Assembly (NCBI GenBank): GCA_018268085.1
Contig: JAFDXE010000006.1
Coordinates: forward strand, 62,001-126,000
From: Bacteroidota bacterium
GTDB taxonomy: Bacteria; Bacteroidota; Bacteroidia; Chitinophagales; Chitinophagaceae
Length of the DNA: 64,000 bases
Direction of reading: 5' to 3'
Shown piece by piece: positions 51,804 to 61,338 of the stretch; position 1 is the first letter of the stretch, and every line of letters starts with the position of its first letter. The notes below the pieces were generated by a model, which was given only the letters and a program-made list of their open reading frames with translations, was not told the DNA's origin and did not search any database. A program made the position numbers and the translations under genes.

Positions 51804-52481
51804 ATGCGCATCGATATCATTTCTGTAGTTCCTGATCTGCTGGCCTCCCCTTTTTCACATTCAATAATGAAAAGGGCGAGAGAAAGAGGGTTGCTGGAAG
51901 TAAACGTTATTAATCTCCGGGAATACACCACTTATGCAAGGGCACAGGTTGACGACTACCAGTTTGGTGGAGGCGCCGGTATGGTGATGATGATCGAACC
52001 ATTGGTAAATGCGGTTGAATCGCTGCAAAAGGAAACGAAATATGATGAGATCATTTTTCTTACGCCGGATGGCGAACAGTTTAACCAGAAAACGGCCAAT
52101 AACCTTTCGTTGAAAAATAACCTGTTACTGATATGCGGTCATTATAAAGGAATTGACCAGCGCTTCAGGGATCATTTTATCACAAAAGAAATTTCTATTG
52201 GTGATTATGTGCTAAGCGGTGGCGAACTGGCCGCAGCCGTACTAACGGATGCGATTGGCCGCTTAATTCCCGGCGTGCTCAACGATGAAAGTTCTGCCCT
52301 GTCTGATTCATTCCAGGACAATCTCCTGGCACCGCCCGTTTATACACGCCCTGAAACATTCCGTGGATGGAAAGTGCCTGAAGTGTTGCTAAGCGGCAAT
52401 CATAAACTGATAGACGAGTGGCGTCATGAACAATCTATTAAAAGAACACAGGAAAGGCGGCCGGATTTAATGGACGAATGA
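51804..52481 (+). CDS. trmD: tRNA (guanine-N1)-methyltransferase
   Basis: A 225-residue knotted (SPOUT) methyltransferase that makes m1G37 in tRNAs and so prevents frameshifting. Family motifs are [10 protein letters not shown] near the start, the [12 protein letters not shown] segment, [10 protein letters not shown], and [13 protein letters not shown], which covers the knot. Length is normal. Unlike in many bacteria it is not next to rimM or ribosomal protein genes here. TATCTTTC about 20 bp upstream may be a -7 box. Confidence 0.95.
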   Translation: MRIDIISVVPDLLASPFSHSIMKRARERGLLEVNVINLREYTTYARAQVDDYQFGGGAGMVMMIEPLVNAVESLQKETKYDEIIFLTPDGEQFNQKTANNLSLKNNLLLICGHYKGIDQRFRDHFITKEISIGDYVLSGGELAAAVLTDAIGRLIPGVLNDESSALSDSFQDNLLAPPVYTRPETFRGWKVPEVLLSGNHKLIDEWRHEQSIKRTQERRPDLMDE

Positions 52482-52552
52482 TCTATAGCTAATGTAACGA
52501 GTTTGATTTTTTTGATAAGGAAAAAGAATTATTGGTTGATAATACCAAAATA

Positions 52553-52583
52553 AAAAGAGGCTGCAATTAATACAGCCTCTTTT
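52553..52583. terminator. Bidirectional terminator between trmD and the LolA-like gene
   Basis: AAAAGAGGCTG (52553-52563) pairs with CAGCCTCTTTT (52573-52583) across a nine-base loop. It lies downstream of both convergent genes, including the frameshifted tail of the LolA-like gene (to 52604). Confidence 0.8.
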
Positions 52584-52603
52584 GTTAACTAATTCTTTTT
52601 TGC

Positions 52604-53274
52604 TTAGTTCGAAAAAATCTTTTCATCTACCGGAACATTCGCTTCAATCTTAGTAAATGTTATCGGGCCACGAACATTGGTTATGGGAACCAGTATCCTT
52701 CCGGAGTTTGCTTATAATCTGAAAAAGATGTTTCTACTTTTTCACCATTCATTTCAGATGCACTTTTAACAATGCGGTTGGTAGTTTTATCGATATAATA
52801 ATTGATAACCTTTCCTCCTTTATTGGTGAGTTTAATGTTATAAGCTTCTGCTCCATCCACTTTTTCAGTTCCTACCAGTTCAACGGTAGATCCCTTTTCT
52901 TTATAGTTTACCAATCCGCCATGTACATCCATTTGTGAAGAAAATGATTTGTACATATCTTCTTCCATATCCTGCGCTTCACTCATGCCCGGCATGTACA
53001 CCTGGCCTTTTGTTGCATTTGCAATCTGGAAATACGATTGTCCCATCAATTCAATATCCAGCCTGATACCAACCATGTGAGATTTTGTAAGTACCATTGG
53101 AATATCCATACCCTGTGCGCTCATGCCCCCGGTCATTTTAACGGTTTTAAGCGTAGCGAGCTTTTCCTTTCCGCCCATTGCCTCAATATATTTATTGATA
53201 ACGTCGTCGGCAGTTTGCGCCTGTACACTTATAAAAGCGGCAGCAGCAAATAATAGTAATGCGATTTTTTTCAT
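52604..53274 (-). pseudogene. LolA/LppX-like periplasmic protein with apparent frameshift near its end
   Basis: A secreted protein (signal 1-19, ending V-Q-A-Q) of the outer-membrane-lipoprotein-sorting-like family, with A-D-D-V-I-N-K-Y-I-E-A-M-G-G near the mature N-terminus and beta-rich sequence after it. The intact frame stops at 52681, right after G-Y-W-F-P. The next frame continues T-N-V-R-G-P-I-T-F-T-K-I-E-A-N and V-P-V-D-E-K-I-F, the family's usual C-terminus, to a stop at 52604. One extra G in the G-run at 52685-52687 would restore one 223-residue protein. It is either a recent frameshift or a sequencing error; the truncated product has 197 residues. Confidence 0.75.
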
Positions 53275-53455
53275 TGTTATTTTTTTAAGATGTTGATTAA
53301 GCTGTGAATTTGAGGCCGCAATATAGCAGAAAAATAATTCAAATAAACCTGCTTTTGTATAAACGGGTGATACGAATTATAGCCCTATAACAAAAAAACC
53401 ACTGTTTATCTACAATAGCATAACATTGCAGCCGGAACATATAAATTTTTGAGAA

Positions 53456-55075
53456 ATGATCATTACCGGGAACATTACCGACATCAAAGCAGGAAAGATT
53501 TTTTACGGAACAATTACTTTTTCAGGGAAGAAAATTGCTGCAATTGAAAACCTCGGCCCTGAAAAAAAAGATGTGCCTTATGTATTGCCTGGCTTTATAG
53601 ACAGTCATGTACACATTGAAAGTTCGATGCTCGTACCGTCTGAATTTGCAAGATTAGCTGTTGTTCATGGCACCGTTGGAACCATCAGCGACCCACATGA
53701 AATTGCAAACGTTTGTGGGATGAATGGTGTTCAGTTCATGATAAACAATGGGAAAACAGTTCCGTTCAAATTTAATTTCGGTGCGCCAAGTTGCGTACCG
53801 GCCACCATTTTTGAAACTGCAGGCGCTGCGTTGGATGCAAGCGATGTAGAAAAACTCCTTCAGCAACCCGAAATAAAATACCTGAGCGAAATGATGAATT
53901 TCCCCGGCGTGTTGAATAAGGATGAAGAGGTAATGAAAAAAATAGCAGCAGCAAAAAAATACAATAAACCGGTAGACGGGCATGCGCCGGGATTAAGAGG
54001 CGCCATGGCTAAACAATATATTGATGCCGGCATCAGTACCGACCACGAATGTTTTACTGCCGATGAAGCGCTCGACAAATTGCAATATGGTATGAATATC
54101 CTGGTTCGTGAAGGCAGTGCAGCCAAAAATTTTGAAGCATTGATTGGATTGATGCATGATCATTCAGACCAGATGATGTTCTGCAGTGATGATAAACATC
54201 CGGATAGCCTTGCTGAAGGACACATCAACCAACTCTGCGCCCGTGCAGTTGCCAAAGGCATCGATGTTTTTAAAGTATTGAAAGCCGCCTGCATTAACCC
54301 GGTTGAACATTATTCAATGGAGGTTGGTTTACTGCGTGAAAATAATTTTGCCGACTTTATTGTTGTGGAAGACCTCGTAAACTTCAACGTACAACAAACG
54401 TATATCAATGGTTTGCTGGTGGCAGAAAATGGCAAGTCGCTGATCACTGCACAACCTTCTGCCGTGATCAACGAATTTAACTGTGAACCTAAAATACCTG
54501 CTGCATTTGAAATTCCATTCAATGCTGAAAAACAAATACCGGTTATTGAAGCACTGGATGGACAATTAATAACGAATAAGATTTATGTTGAACCAACAGT
54601 TGTTAACAATTGTATTGTAAGCAACACAAGTACTGACATTTTAAAGATCGCCGTGGTTAACCGCTACCAGAATGCGGTTGTTGCAAAAGCATTCATAAAA
54701 AACATCGGGATACAAACAGGCGCACTCGCTTCATCGGTTGCACATGATAGTCATAATATTGTTGCAGTGGGAACAGACGATGAAAGTTTATGCCGTGCCG
54801 TGAACCTGGTGATACAACAACGGGGAGGTGTAAGCGCAGTTTCGGGTACAACCGAAAAAGTTCTGGCATTGCCGGTTGCCGGGCTCATGAGCAATCTTGA
54901 CGGATATGAAGTAGCTGCTGCTTATACAGCCATCGACCGGTTTACAAAAGAAACAATGGGAAGTACATTGGGTGCGCCATTTATGACTTTGTCGTTTATG
55001 GCACTATTGGTGATTCCGCACCTGAAATTAAGCGACAAAGGATTGTTTGATGGCGACGAATTCAGGTTTGTATAA
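53456..55075 (+). CDS. ade: Adenine deaminase
   Basis: A 539-residue amidohydrolase that deaminates adenine to hypoxanthine in purine salvage. The metal-binding H-V-H-I-E-S-S motif is at 51-57, followed by [10 protein letters not shown], and D-G-H-A-P-G and D-H-E-C further on, supplying metal ligands. The C-terminal domain typical of the Ade/YerA type is present (S-x-V-A-H-D-S-H-N). Length is near the family norm of about 550-590. It is transcribed alone, with no clear promoter found in the 180-bp gap. Confidence 0.92.
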   Translation: MIITGNITDIKAGKIFYGTITFSGKKIAAIENLGPEKKDVPYVLPGFIDSHVHIESSMLVPSEFARLAVVHGTVGTISDPHEIANVCGMNGVQFMINNGKTVPFKFNFGAPSCVPATIFETAGAALDASDVEKLLQQPEIKYLSEMMNFPGVLNKDEEVMKKIAAAKKYNKPVDGHAPGLRGAMAKQYIDAGISTDHECFTADEALDKLQYGMNILVREGSAAKNFEALIGLMHDHSDQMMFCSDDKHPDSLAEGHINQLCARAVAKGIDVFKVLKAACINPVEHYSMEVGLLRENNFADFIVVEDLVNFNVQQTYINGLLVAENGKSLITAQPSAVINEFNCEPKIPAAFEIPFNAEKQIPVIEALDGQLITNKIYVEPTVVNNCIVSNTSTDILKIAVVNRYQNAVVAKAFIKNIGIQTGALASSVAHDSHNIVAVGTDDESLCRAVNLVIQQRGGVSAVSGTTEKVLALPVAGLMSNLDGYEVAAAYTAIDRFTKETMGSTLGAPFMTLSFMALLVIPHLKLSDKGLFDGDEFRFV

Positions 55076-55076
55076 T

Positions 55077-55502
55077 TCAATATTTAGCCCGGATAACTGT
55101 CAATCCAACACTATCCGTTCCTTTAGGGGCAAAATATTTCGATTTAAAACTGGCGCTACCGCCGGGATGTATGGATTGATAAACCGTTTCATGATCTTCT
55201 TCCAGCAATGCTCCTGTTTTGCTGTAGAAAGAAAGTTTGATTTCAATATCTTTAAAATCTACCATTTTAGCATGATTAACAATGCTGGCTTTTACTACGG
55301 TTTGTCCCAGGATATTTCGCCTGTCGGAACCACTCACTGATAAAAATTTTTCCGGATTTTTTTTCTCGATCTCTTCAACCGACAATTTTCCTTTTTCATA
55401 TGCGTCATTGGTTTTTGCATCGGTTTTCGATTTACTGTTACCTGTACAAGCGGTAAAAAACAGGATGAAAACGAATGCTCCAAGCCAGGTTGTTTTTCTC
55501 AT
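55077..55502 (-). CDS. Lipoprotein of unknown function
   Basis: A 141-residue lipoprotein with signal peptide and lipobox F-T-A-C (cysteine about residue 19), a Lys/Asp/Thr-rich linker, and a beta-rich domain (about 55-141) with I-L-G-Q-T-V-V-K-A-S-I-V-N-H-A. Such folds often resemble small immunoglobulin-like domains. ATG 55502 is chosen over one at 55571 because the signal peptide begins there. Its stop is next to that of adenine deaminase, so the genes converge. I do not recognise a family. Confidence 0.6.
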   Translation of the reverse strand: MRKTTWLGAFVFILFFTACTGNSKSKTDAKTNDAYEKGKLSVEEIEKKNPEKFLSVSGSDRRNILGQTVVKASIVNHAKMVDFKDIEIKLSFYSKTGALLEEDHETVYQSIHPGGSASFKSKYFAPKGTDSVGLTVIRAKY

Positions 55503-55685
55503 GGAATTATAAATGATCAGCATAAATGTATAGATTTGAAAAAACTGTTCATTAAAAATACGCTCCCGCAATCTATTTTATTTTAGATTTGTTTGTTAAT
55601 GTATTTAAAATACGGGCAAATGTATTGTAAGCATGATACATGCAACTCACGGCAGGTAAAAAAAAGACAGATCAAATAAAAGCTT

Positions 55686-56336
55686 ATGGTAAACAATTTA
55701 AGTGCAAGGCATTCACTCATCAGTAACTGGGTAAGCGAACTCAGGGATGTTGAAGTTCAGCAGGATCGTATGCGGTTCAGGCGTAACCTTGAAAGAATTG
55801 CTGAAGTGATTGGCTATGAGATCAGCAAGCACATGGAATCGGAAGAAAAAGAAATTACGACACCCATGGGAACGGCTACCTGCAAAGTATTAAAGCATCA
55901 ACCGGTGCTGGCTACGATTCTTAGGGCAGGTCTCGCCATGCATAACGGGTTACTGAGTTATTTCGACCGGGCAGACAATGCCTTTTTAAGCGCTTACCGT
56001 AAACATCACCCTGATGGAAGTTTTGAAATAAGCCTGGAATATATGAGCTGCCCCGAACTGGAAGACCGGATCGTCATTATCAGCGATCCCATGCTGGCAA
56101 CCGGCTCTTCACTGGTAAAATCTATACAGTTTTTAAAAGAAGAAGGAAACATTAAAGAACTTCATATTGTGTGTGCCATTGCCTGTTCTGTTGGGATTGA
56201 ATATGTTCTCCGGGCAGAACCTAAAGCCATAATCTGGTGTGGAGATATTGATGAAGAATTAACTGCAAAAGGCTATATAGTACCCGGCCTTGGTGATGCC
56301 GGTGACCTTGCTTATGGCAATAAAACGCAGAATTGA
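55686..56336 (+). CDS. upp: Uracil phosphoribosyltransferase
   Basis: A 216-residue enzyme that makes UMP from uracil and PRPP. The PRPP loop I-I-S-D-P-M-L-A-T-G-S-S (about 130-141), the L-R-A-G-L-A-M region and the C-terminal P-G-L-G-D-A-G-D uracil-binding motif are present. It is cytosolic and of normal length. It ends before the terminator at 56421. Confidence 0.93.
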   Translation: MVNNLSARHSLISNWVSELRDVEVQQDRMRFRRNLERIAEVIGYEISKHMESEEKEITTPMGTATCKVLKHQPVLATILRAGLAMHNGLLSYFDRADNAFLSAYRKHHPDGSFEISLEYMSCPELEDRIVIISDPMLATGSSLVKSIQFLKEEGNIKELHIVCAIACSVGIEYVLRAEPKAIIWCGDIDEELTAKGYIVPGLGDAGDLAYGNKTQN

Positions 56337-56420
56337 TATCCCCGCAGACCCGGGCCAATTGTATTTTTTGTCAGCGTTTGAATTTTTTATTTCAAAAGTG
56401 AAAAAGTTATCGGGCGATTC

Positions 56421-56449
56421 TAACCGGAGATTCTACCGGTTATTTTTTT
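56421..56449 (+). terminator. Terminator downstream of upp
   Basis: TAACCGG (56421-56427) and CCGGTTA (56436-56442) pair across an eight-base loop, followed by seven T. Confidence 0.75.
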
Positions 56450-56534
56450 CGGTCAATGGCAAGAAAGTTGCCCTGATTATAAGCAGCATTTTACCGTAAT
56501 TACTTATCTTTATAACTAAGAGAAATATCCCATA

Positions 56535-57539
56535 ATGAGAAAATACTTCGTTATTATTTTTGCCCTGATGTTAACTGGTGCTGTGAAAGCACAGGATCCG
56601 CATTTTTCACAGTTTTTCGCCTCTCCCCTTACACTAAACCCGGCTTTTACGGGAAAATTTGATGGCCAATGGCGAATTGCTGCCAATCACAGGGATCAAT
56701 GGCCTTCCATTCCGAAAGCCTATGTTACTACGAGTTTTTCGGTTGACTTCCCTATAATGAAAAAATTAATCCCTGAAAATGATGTTTTTGGAATTGGTAT
56801 TTCAGGTTTATCGGATGCCAGCGCTAACAATGCATTAAAACTCAATTATGGATCGGCTTCTCTTTCTTACCATAAATCATTAGACGAAAACGGATACAAT
56901 ACGATCGGTGCCGGCTTCCAGGCTACTTATTCAAGCATGGTACTCGAAACCAAAAGACTTACGTTCGAAGATGAACTCACTCAAAATGGTTTTGCCCAGG
57001 GTACAACTATGGATATTCTTACCAACGGAAACAACCAGAGTTATTTTGACATGAATGCCGGGTTATTGTTTTCCGGTTCCAGTAATGGAGAAAACAATTA
57101 TTACCTCGGCGCTTCTATGTATCATATCAACCGCCCGAAAGTTAGTTTTAAAGACAGGAACTGGTATCTCACAAGCCGCTTAACCATTCATGGTGGTGCT
57201 TCATTACCTGTTTCAGGAGTTGTAGCAGTGAATTTATCTGCAATTTACCAGGCACAGAACAAAGCCAGTGAAACCGTATTAGGAGGTGCACTTGCATTAA
57301 ATGCCAATAGCGACAATATTAATCCAACCAATGTTTACATAGGTGCATGGATGAGGATAAATGATGCAATCATTCCTTATTTAGGACTTGAATTTGCCGG
57401 TTTGAGAATTGGCGCAAGCTACGATATCAATATCAGCAGCCTTAAAGCAGCAACCACCAGCAGGGGCGGTTCTGAGTTTTCAATTATTTACATCAAGCGT
57501 AAACCGGAATCAAAAGGTTTGCCTTGTCCGAGGTTCTAG
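56535..57539 (+). CDS. PorP/SprF-family T9SS outer-membrane protein
   Basis: A 334-residue protein with signal peptide (1-19, ending V-K-A-Q). It has the N-terminal Q-D-P-H-F-S-Q-F-F-A-S-P-L-T-L-N-P-A-F-T motif typical of PorP/SprF, followed by repeated amphipathic beta strands of an outer-membrane barrel and a terminal R-x-R-F-like ending. Members anchor gliding adhesins or assist the type IX secretion system. It fits with the T9SS-secreted protease and CHU_C protein elsewhere in the window. A TATCTTTA box (56505-56512) precedes it. Confidence 0.88.
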   Translation: MRKYFVIIFALMLTGAVKAQDPHFSQFFASPLTLNPAFTGKFDGQWRIAANHRDQWPSIPKAYVTTSFSVDFPIMKKLIPENDVFGIGISGLSDASANNALKLNYGSASLSYHKSLDENGYNTIGAGFQATYSSMVLETKRLTFEDELTQNGFAQGTTMDILTNGNNQSYFDMNAGLLFSGSSNGENNYYLGASMYHINRPKVSFKDRNWYLTSRLTIHGGASLPVSGVVAVNLSAIYQAQNKASETVLGGALALNANSDNINPTNVYIGAWMRINDAIIPYLGLEFAGLRIGASYDINISSLKAATTSRGGSEFSIIYIKRKPESKGLPCPRF

Positions 57540-57595
57540 TTATTTCCATTCGTAAATCAATGTTCGGCGTTTCTCCTCAAAAAGAAAAGCCTGTA

Positions 57596-58207
57596 TTAAT
57601 TGTACGGTCTGCCGCTTACAAACTTATTGCCTTTAATATAAAAACGATAAGGCAGTAAAGCATCCACACCGGCGCTGTCGATCCCGATACGTTTACTGCT
57701 ACCAATCATATCATCTGTAAGTACGCAACCATCATCATAAATATATATTTCTTCCCCCATCAATACTTTACCAGAATGAATGGTTGAAATACCCATCGCT
57801 TTTCCCACATTCCCCGGACCTTTCGTTAACGTATAATTCAAATGCGGTTTACCTGTTCGTTGCAGCATCGTATCTATTCCTTCCATGGGTTCAATTGCCC
57901 TTATCAGAATAGCATCCGGAATATCTTTTTTATTGGTTACTACATTCATCATCTGGTGCATGCCGTAACATATATACACGTACGCAGTTCCTGCATCAGC
58001 ATACATGTGTTCATTGCGTTTCGTTCTTTTGCCACCGAATGAATGAGAAGCTTTATCTGTAAGGGCAACATAAGCTTCAGTTTCAACAATACGTCCGCTG
58101 GTTAACCTGCCATCAATTTCAGTTACCAGCACTTTACCCAATAATTCTTTAGCAATCCGAACAACATTGTCGCGGCTGTAAAAGCTGAATGGAAGTTTTG
58201 AAATCAT
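57596..58207 (-). CDS. DNA-3-methyladenine glycosylase, AAG/MPG type
   Basis: A 203-residue base-excision repair enzyme of the AAG/MPG fold that removes alkylated bases. Motifs are A-K-E-L-L-G-K, the catalytic E-T-E-A-Y segment, S-H-S-F-G-G, A-Y-V-Y-I-C-Y-G-M-H and the K-G-P-G-N segment. Length fits the bacterial family. It is a single gene, divergent from the EI24 gene and converging on sprF. Confidence 0.93.
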   Translation of the reverse strand: MISKLPFSFYSRDNVVRIAKELLGKVLVTEIDGRLTSGRIVETEAYVALTDKASHSFGGKRTKRNEHMYADAGTAYVYICYGMHQMMNVVTNKKDIPDAILIRAIEPMEGIDTMLQRTGKPHLNYTLTKGPGNVGKAMGISTIHSGKVLMGEEIYIYDDGCVLTDDMIGSSKRIGIDSAGVDALLPYRFYIKGNKFVSGRPYN

Positions 58208-58360
58208 AATGATGGTTGTTACAAAATTAAGAAGGCAAAACTGTTGCCACAGCTTTAGATTATTCTATGAAATAAATAAGCAGTGCTTAATTTCTATTAC
58301 CGGTAATCAGTTCTTATCATATTGCCCTATCTTTAATGCTTTCCACAAGGAAACCCCTGA

Positions 58361-59134
58361 ATGCTTAAGGAGATCATCATATCAATCCAGGCTTACTTTG
58401 AAGCGCACCGGTTTATTTCCAAACATAAACTCTGGAAATGGATCATCATCCCGGGTATCATATACACCATACTTTTTATAATAGGTATTTACCTATTCTG
58501 GATATCAAGCAACAGCGCCATCGAGTTTATCCTGTTGAAGTCGGGCGTAAAAGGATGGCTCGACAGGATGCACGACAGTTGGCTCAATTTCTTTTTTATC
58601 CTTGGCCAAATTACTTTGCACCTGGTATTACTGCTTTTTTATTTTTCTTTATTCAAATATTTATTCCTCATTATTGGTTCGCCTGTGTTTGCCTACCTGA
58701 GTGAGAAAACAGAAAGTATTATTGAGAACAAAGAATTTCCATTCAGCTTTAAACAGTTGCTGGTTGATATTATGAGGGCCATTAAAATTGCCATGCGTAA
58801 TATGTTGTGGCAAACGGTTTATGTGATAACCATCCTCATATTATCATTTATACCTCTTGTCGGCTGGGCGGCACCGGTAGTATCATTATTGGTGGAATGT
58901 TACTATTTCGGATTTTCCATGCTCGATTACAGCAGTGAGCGAAACCGCATGTCGCCACAACAAAGTATTGATTTTATCGGGAACCATAAAGGCCTCGCCA
59001 TCGGGAACGGGATTGTATTCTATGTGTTCCACCTTGTTCCTGTTTTGGGTTGGCTACTGGCGCCAAGTTATGCCGTTGTAGCTGCTACCCTGAGTTTACA
59101 CCATGCACAAAAAAAACACGTGATCATCCGTTAG
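58361..59134 (+). CDS. EI24-domain (CysZ-like) membrane protein
   Basis: A 257-residue inner-membrane protein with four or five long hydrophobic segments at about 30-50, 75-105, 150-180 and 215-245. The repeated G-x-x-x-P motifs and F-x-x-L-F-x-Y-x-F-x-x-I-x-x-P-x-x-A pattern match the EI24/CysZ family, some members of which take up sulfate. Substrate is not assignable here. TATCTTTA at 58328-58335 may be the -7 box. The next gene begins four bases after its stop, so they form an operon. Confidence 0.78.
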   Translation: MLKEIIISIQAYFEAHRFISKHKLWKWIIIPGIIYTILFIIGIYLFWISSNSAIEFILLKSGVKGWLDRMHDSWLNFFFILGQITLHLVLLLFYFSLFKYLFLIIGSPVFAYLSEKTESIIENKEFPFSFKQLLVDIMRAIKIAMRNMLWQTVYVITILILSFIPLVGWAAPVVSLLVECYYFGFSMLDYSSERNRMSPQQSIDFIGNHKGLAIGNGIVFYVFHLVPVLGWLLAPSYAVVAATLSLHHAQKKHVIIR

Positions 59135-59138
59135 TGTT

Positions 59139-59840
59139 ATGCCAGCCATTTACCTGATACCATGCTTTCTTGCTGATGATGCCGTTGAAACAATACCATC
59201 ATACGTATTACGGGCAATAAAAGACTGTTCTGTAATTTTTGCCGAAAATGAACGTACCGCACGACGTTTTTTAAAGTCGCTTGACAAATCTATTGTTATT
59301 GATCAGTACGAATGGTTTGCTATTCATAAAGCAGAAGAAGAGCAGGTAAATAATTTTAAAAAGAAAATAAAGGAAGACAAAAACATTGCGATCATTAGCG
59401 AAGCCGGTTGCCCGGGTATTGCCGATCCCGGACAGGTACTCATTGCTGTTGCACAGGAAATGAACTGTAAAATTAAACCATTGGTTGGGCCGAATTCAAT
59501 TTTGTTAGCCCTGATGGCCAGCGGGATGAACGGCCAGCAATTTGAGTTTACCGGTTATCTTCCGATAGATGCCGGGGCCAGGATTAAAAAAATTAAAGAA
59601 CTGGAGGCGGCTTCTGCAAAACAAAACAGCACAAAAATCTTCATTGAAACACCTTACAGGAACAACCAGTTACTCGAAAGCATCCTGCAGCATTGCCAGG
59701 GAAATACAAAATTGTGCCTGGGAATTAATATAACGGCAAAGGATGAACGAATAATTACCCTAACTGTATCGAACTGGAAACAACGCAAACCCGATTTGAA
59801 TAAATTACCGGTGGTTTTTTTATTGTATGCCGGCAATTAA
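59139..59840 (+). CDS. SAM-dependent tetrapyrrole-methylase-fold methyltransferase, RsmI paralogue
   Basis: A 233-residue protein of the tetrapyrrole methylase fold, related to RsmI (16S rRNA C1402 2'-O-methyltransferase). It carries F-A-E-N-E-R-T, S-E-A-G-C-P-G-I-A-D-P-G and P-L-V-G-P-N-S in place of RsmI's ISDAGTPLISDPG and P-x-P-G-x-S-A; these changes mark a distinct Bacteroidota paralogue. Length is shorter than RsmI (about 280). The target RNA or molecule is unknown. It follows the EI24 gene by four bases. Confidence 0.8.
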   Translation: MPAIYLIPCFLADDAVETIPSYVLRAIKDCSVIFAENERTARRFLKSLDKSIVIDQYEWFAIHKAEEEQVNNFKKKIKEDKNIAIISEAGCPGIADPGQVLIAVAQEMNCKIKPLVGPNSILLALMASGMNGQQFEFTGYLPIDAGARIKKIKELEAASAKQNSTKIFIETPYRNNQLLESILQHCQGNTKLCLGINITAKDERIITLTVSNWKQRKPDLNKLPVVFLLYAGN

Positions 59841-59852
59841 GTTCATTACGAC

Positions 59853-61223
59853 CTACAAACCGTATTCACTCACCAGCCAAACGAATGCGCCCATATTTAC
59901 AGCGCCCAGTAGCAGTTCTCTTTTACTTACTGATTCAAATACGTCATTGCCGGCATGATGCAGATCAAAATAACGCTGGCTATCGGGATATAAACCGGCA
60001 AGCGCCGCACCAATTTCCTTTAATGGACCAACATCTGAGCCGCTGCCATTTGCTGACAGATCGTAAACGCCATAAGGATAAAAAAGATTTTTCCATTGCA
60101 TCACTTTTGCTTTCTGTGTATCATTCATTTCCAGTCCGAAACCCCGGGGTGTAAATCCTCCGCCATCACTTTCCAGTGCAAAAATGTGTTTCTCATTAAA
60201 GTCTTTTGCATGTTGTAGATAGGCTGCAGAACCACGCCCGCCACTTTCTTCATTCATAAAAGCCACTGCTCGTATGGTTCTTCTTGGCTTAATACCCGAT
60301 GCTTTGATCGCCCTGATGATTTCTATTGCCTGCACTACACCTGCCCCATCGTCCTGTGCGCCTTCGGCAAGATCCCAGCTATCGAGATGACCGCCAACTG
60401 TAATGATTTCACCCGGAAATGCTGTTCCTCTTATTTCACCGATTACATTGAAGGACGGAGCATCAGCAAACATTTTGCAATGGGTGGCAAAAAATCCGGT
60501 GACCTGCATTTTCTTTTTTAATTCACGGCTTAGCCATTCAGCATCGCTGGTACTGATGGCCACTGCAGGAATTTTTGGAAATGAATCGTTGTATTGGGTA
60601 TAACCGGTGTGCGGCCAATCATCAATATTACTGGCAAGTGAACGAACCATTACGCCCACAGCGCCGTATTTTGCAGCCTGTGCAGGTCCGCTCCTTCTTC
60701 CAATTCCGCTTTCACCATACGCCCGGAATGTGCTGATGTAGGTTGGGTTCATCGGTATATTAAAAAACACAATTTTTCCTTTAATAACGGTTTCGCCTAA
60801 CCGATCCAGTTCTGCAAAATCCCTCACTTCTATAACAGCAGCTTTCACCCCATTTGTACCTGAACCCATAGAATTTCCGAGCGCACATAAATGAAGGTCA
60901 TATTTTGTTCCATTGGCCAGTTGAATATAACCGGTTTCTTTTTCGCCCCTCTCCCAATGAGGCACCATACAAGGCTGTGTGTACACCGTATCAGCACCAG
61001 CTTCTTTGAGCATGCGTACAACTGCTTCCACTGCCTTTTGTGCATTGGGTGAACCACTCAGCCTCGGGCCTATCTGTTTACAGATAAAACGCAGGTTATC
61101 ATAAGCCTGGCCATTGCGCAGCATTTCATCTGCCAGCTTTTTAATAACAATGGAATCATTATTCTGAGCCCTGGAAATACAGGAAAGAAAAACAAGAAGT
61201 GAAAATAACAGCCATTTCTTCAT
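59853..61223 (-). CDS. M28-family metallopeptidase (carboxypeptidase Q-like)
   Basis: A 456-residue exported di-zinc peptidase with signal peptide (1-19, ending S-R-A-Q). The PA insert domain is at about 120-240. The M28 catalytic core has G-G-H-L-D-S-W-D and A-Q-D-D-G-A-G-V (ligands His, Asp), the catalytic M-N-E-E-S-G-G-R-G, later F-A-L-E-S-D-G-G and a C-terminal H-H-A-G-N-D ligand. It resembles plasma glutamate carboxypeptidase. The specificity is unknown. It is transcribed alone, divergent from bshA. Confidence 0.9.
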   Translation of the reverse strand: MKKWLLFSLLVFLSCISRAQNNDSIVIKKLADEMLRNGQAYDNLRFICKQIGPRLSGSPNAQKAVEAVVRMLKEAGADTVYTQPCMVPHWERGEKETGYIQLANGTKYDLHLCALGNSMGSGTNGVKAAVIEVRDFAELDRLGETVIKGKIVFFNIPMNPTYISTFRAYGESGIGRRSGPAQAAKYGAVGVMVRSLASNIDDWPHTGYTQYNDSFPKIPAVAISTSDAEWLSRELKKKMQVTGFFATHCKMFADAPSFNVIGEIRGTAFPGEIITVGGHLDSWDLAEGAQDDGAGVVQAIEIIRAIKASGIKPRRTIRAVAFMNEESGGRGSAAYLQHAKDFNEKHIFALESDGGGFTPRGFGLEMNDTQKAKVMQWKNLFYPYGVYDLSANGSGSDVGPLKEIGAALAGLYPDSQRYFDLHHAGNDVFESVSKRELLLGAVNMGAFVWLVSEYGL

Positions 61224-61338
61224 GATGAAACTTATTAGTAATAAACAAACTTAGGGAATTACCATTAATCAATTTAATAATACCAGGTGGATTATATTAT
61301 CGGTAAATTGCGTTTTCAAAATTTCTCAACATCTTCAT

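Noticed and set aside
56290..56499. Short plus-strand frame of 69 codons after upp
   Set aside because: It overlaps the end of upp and crosses the terminator at 56421; composition is not protein-like.
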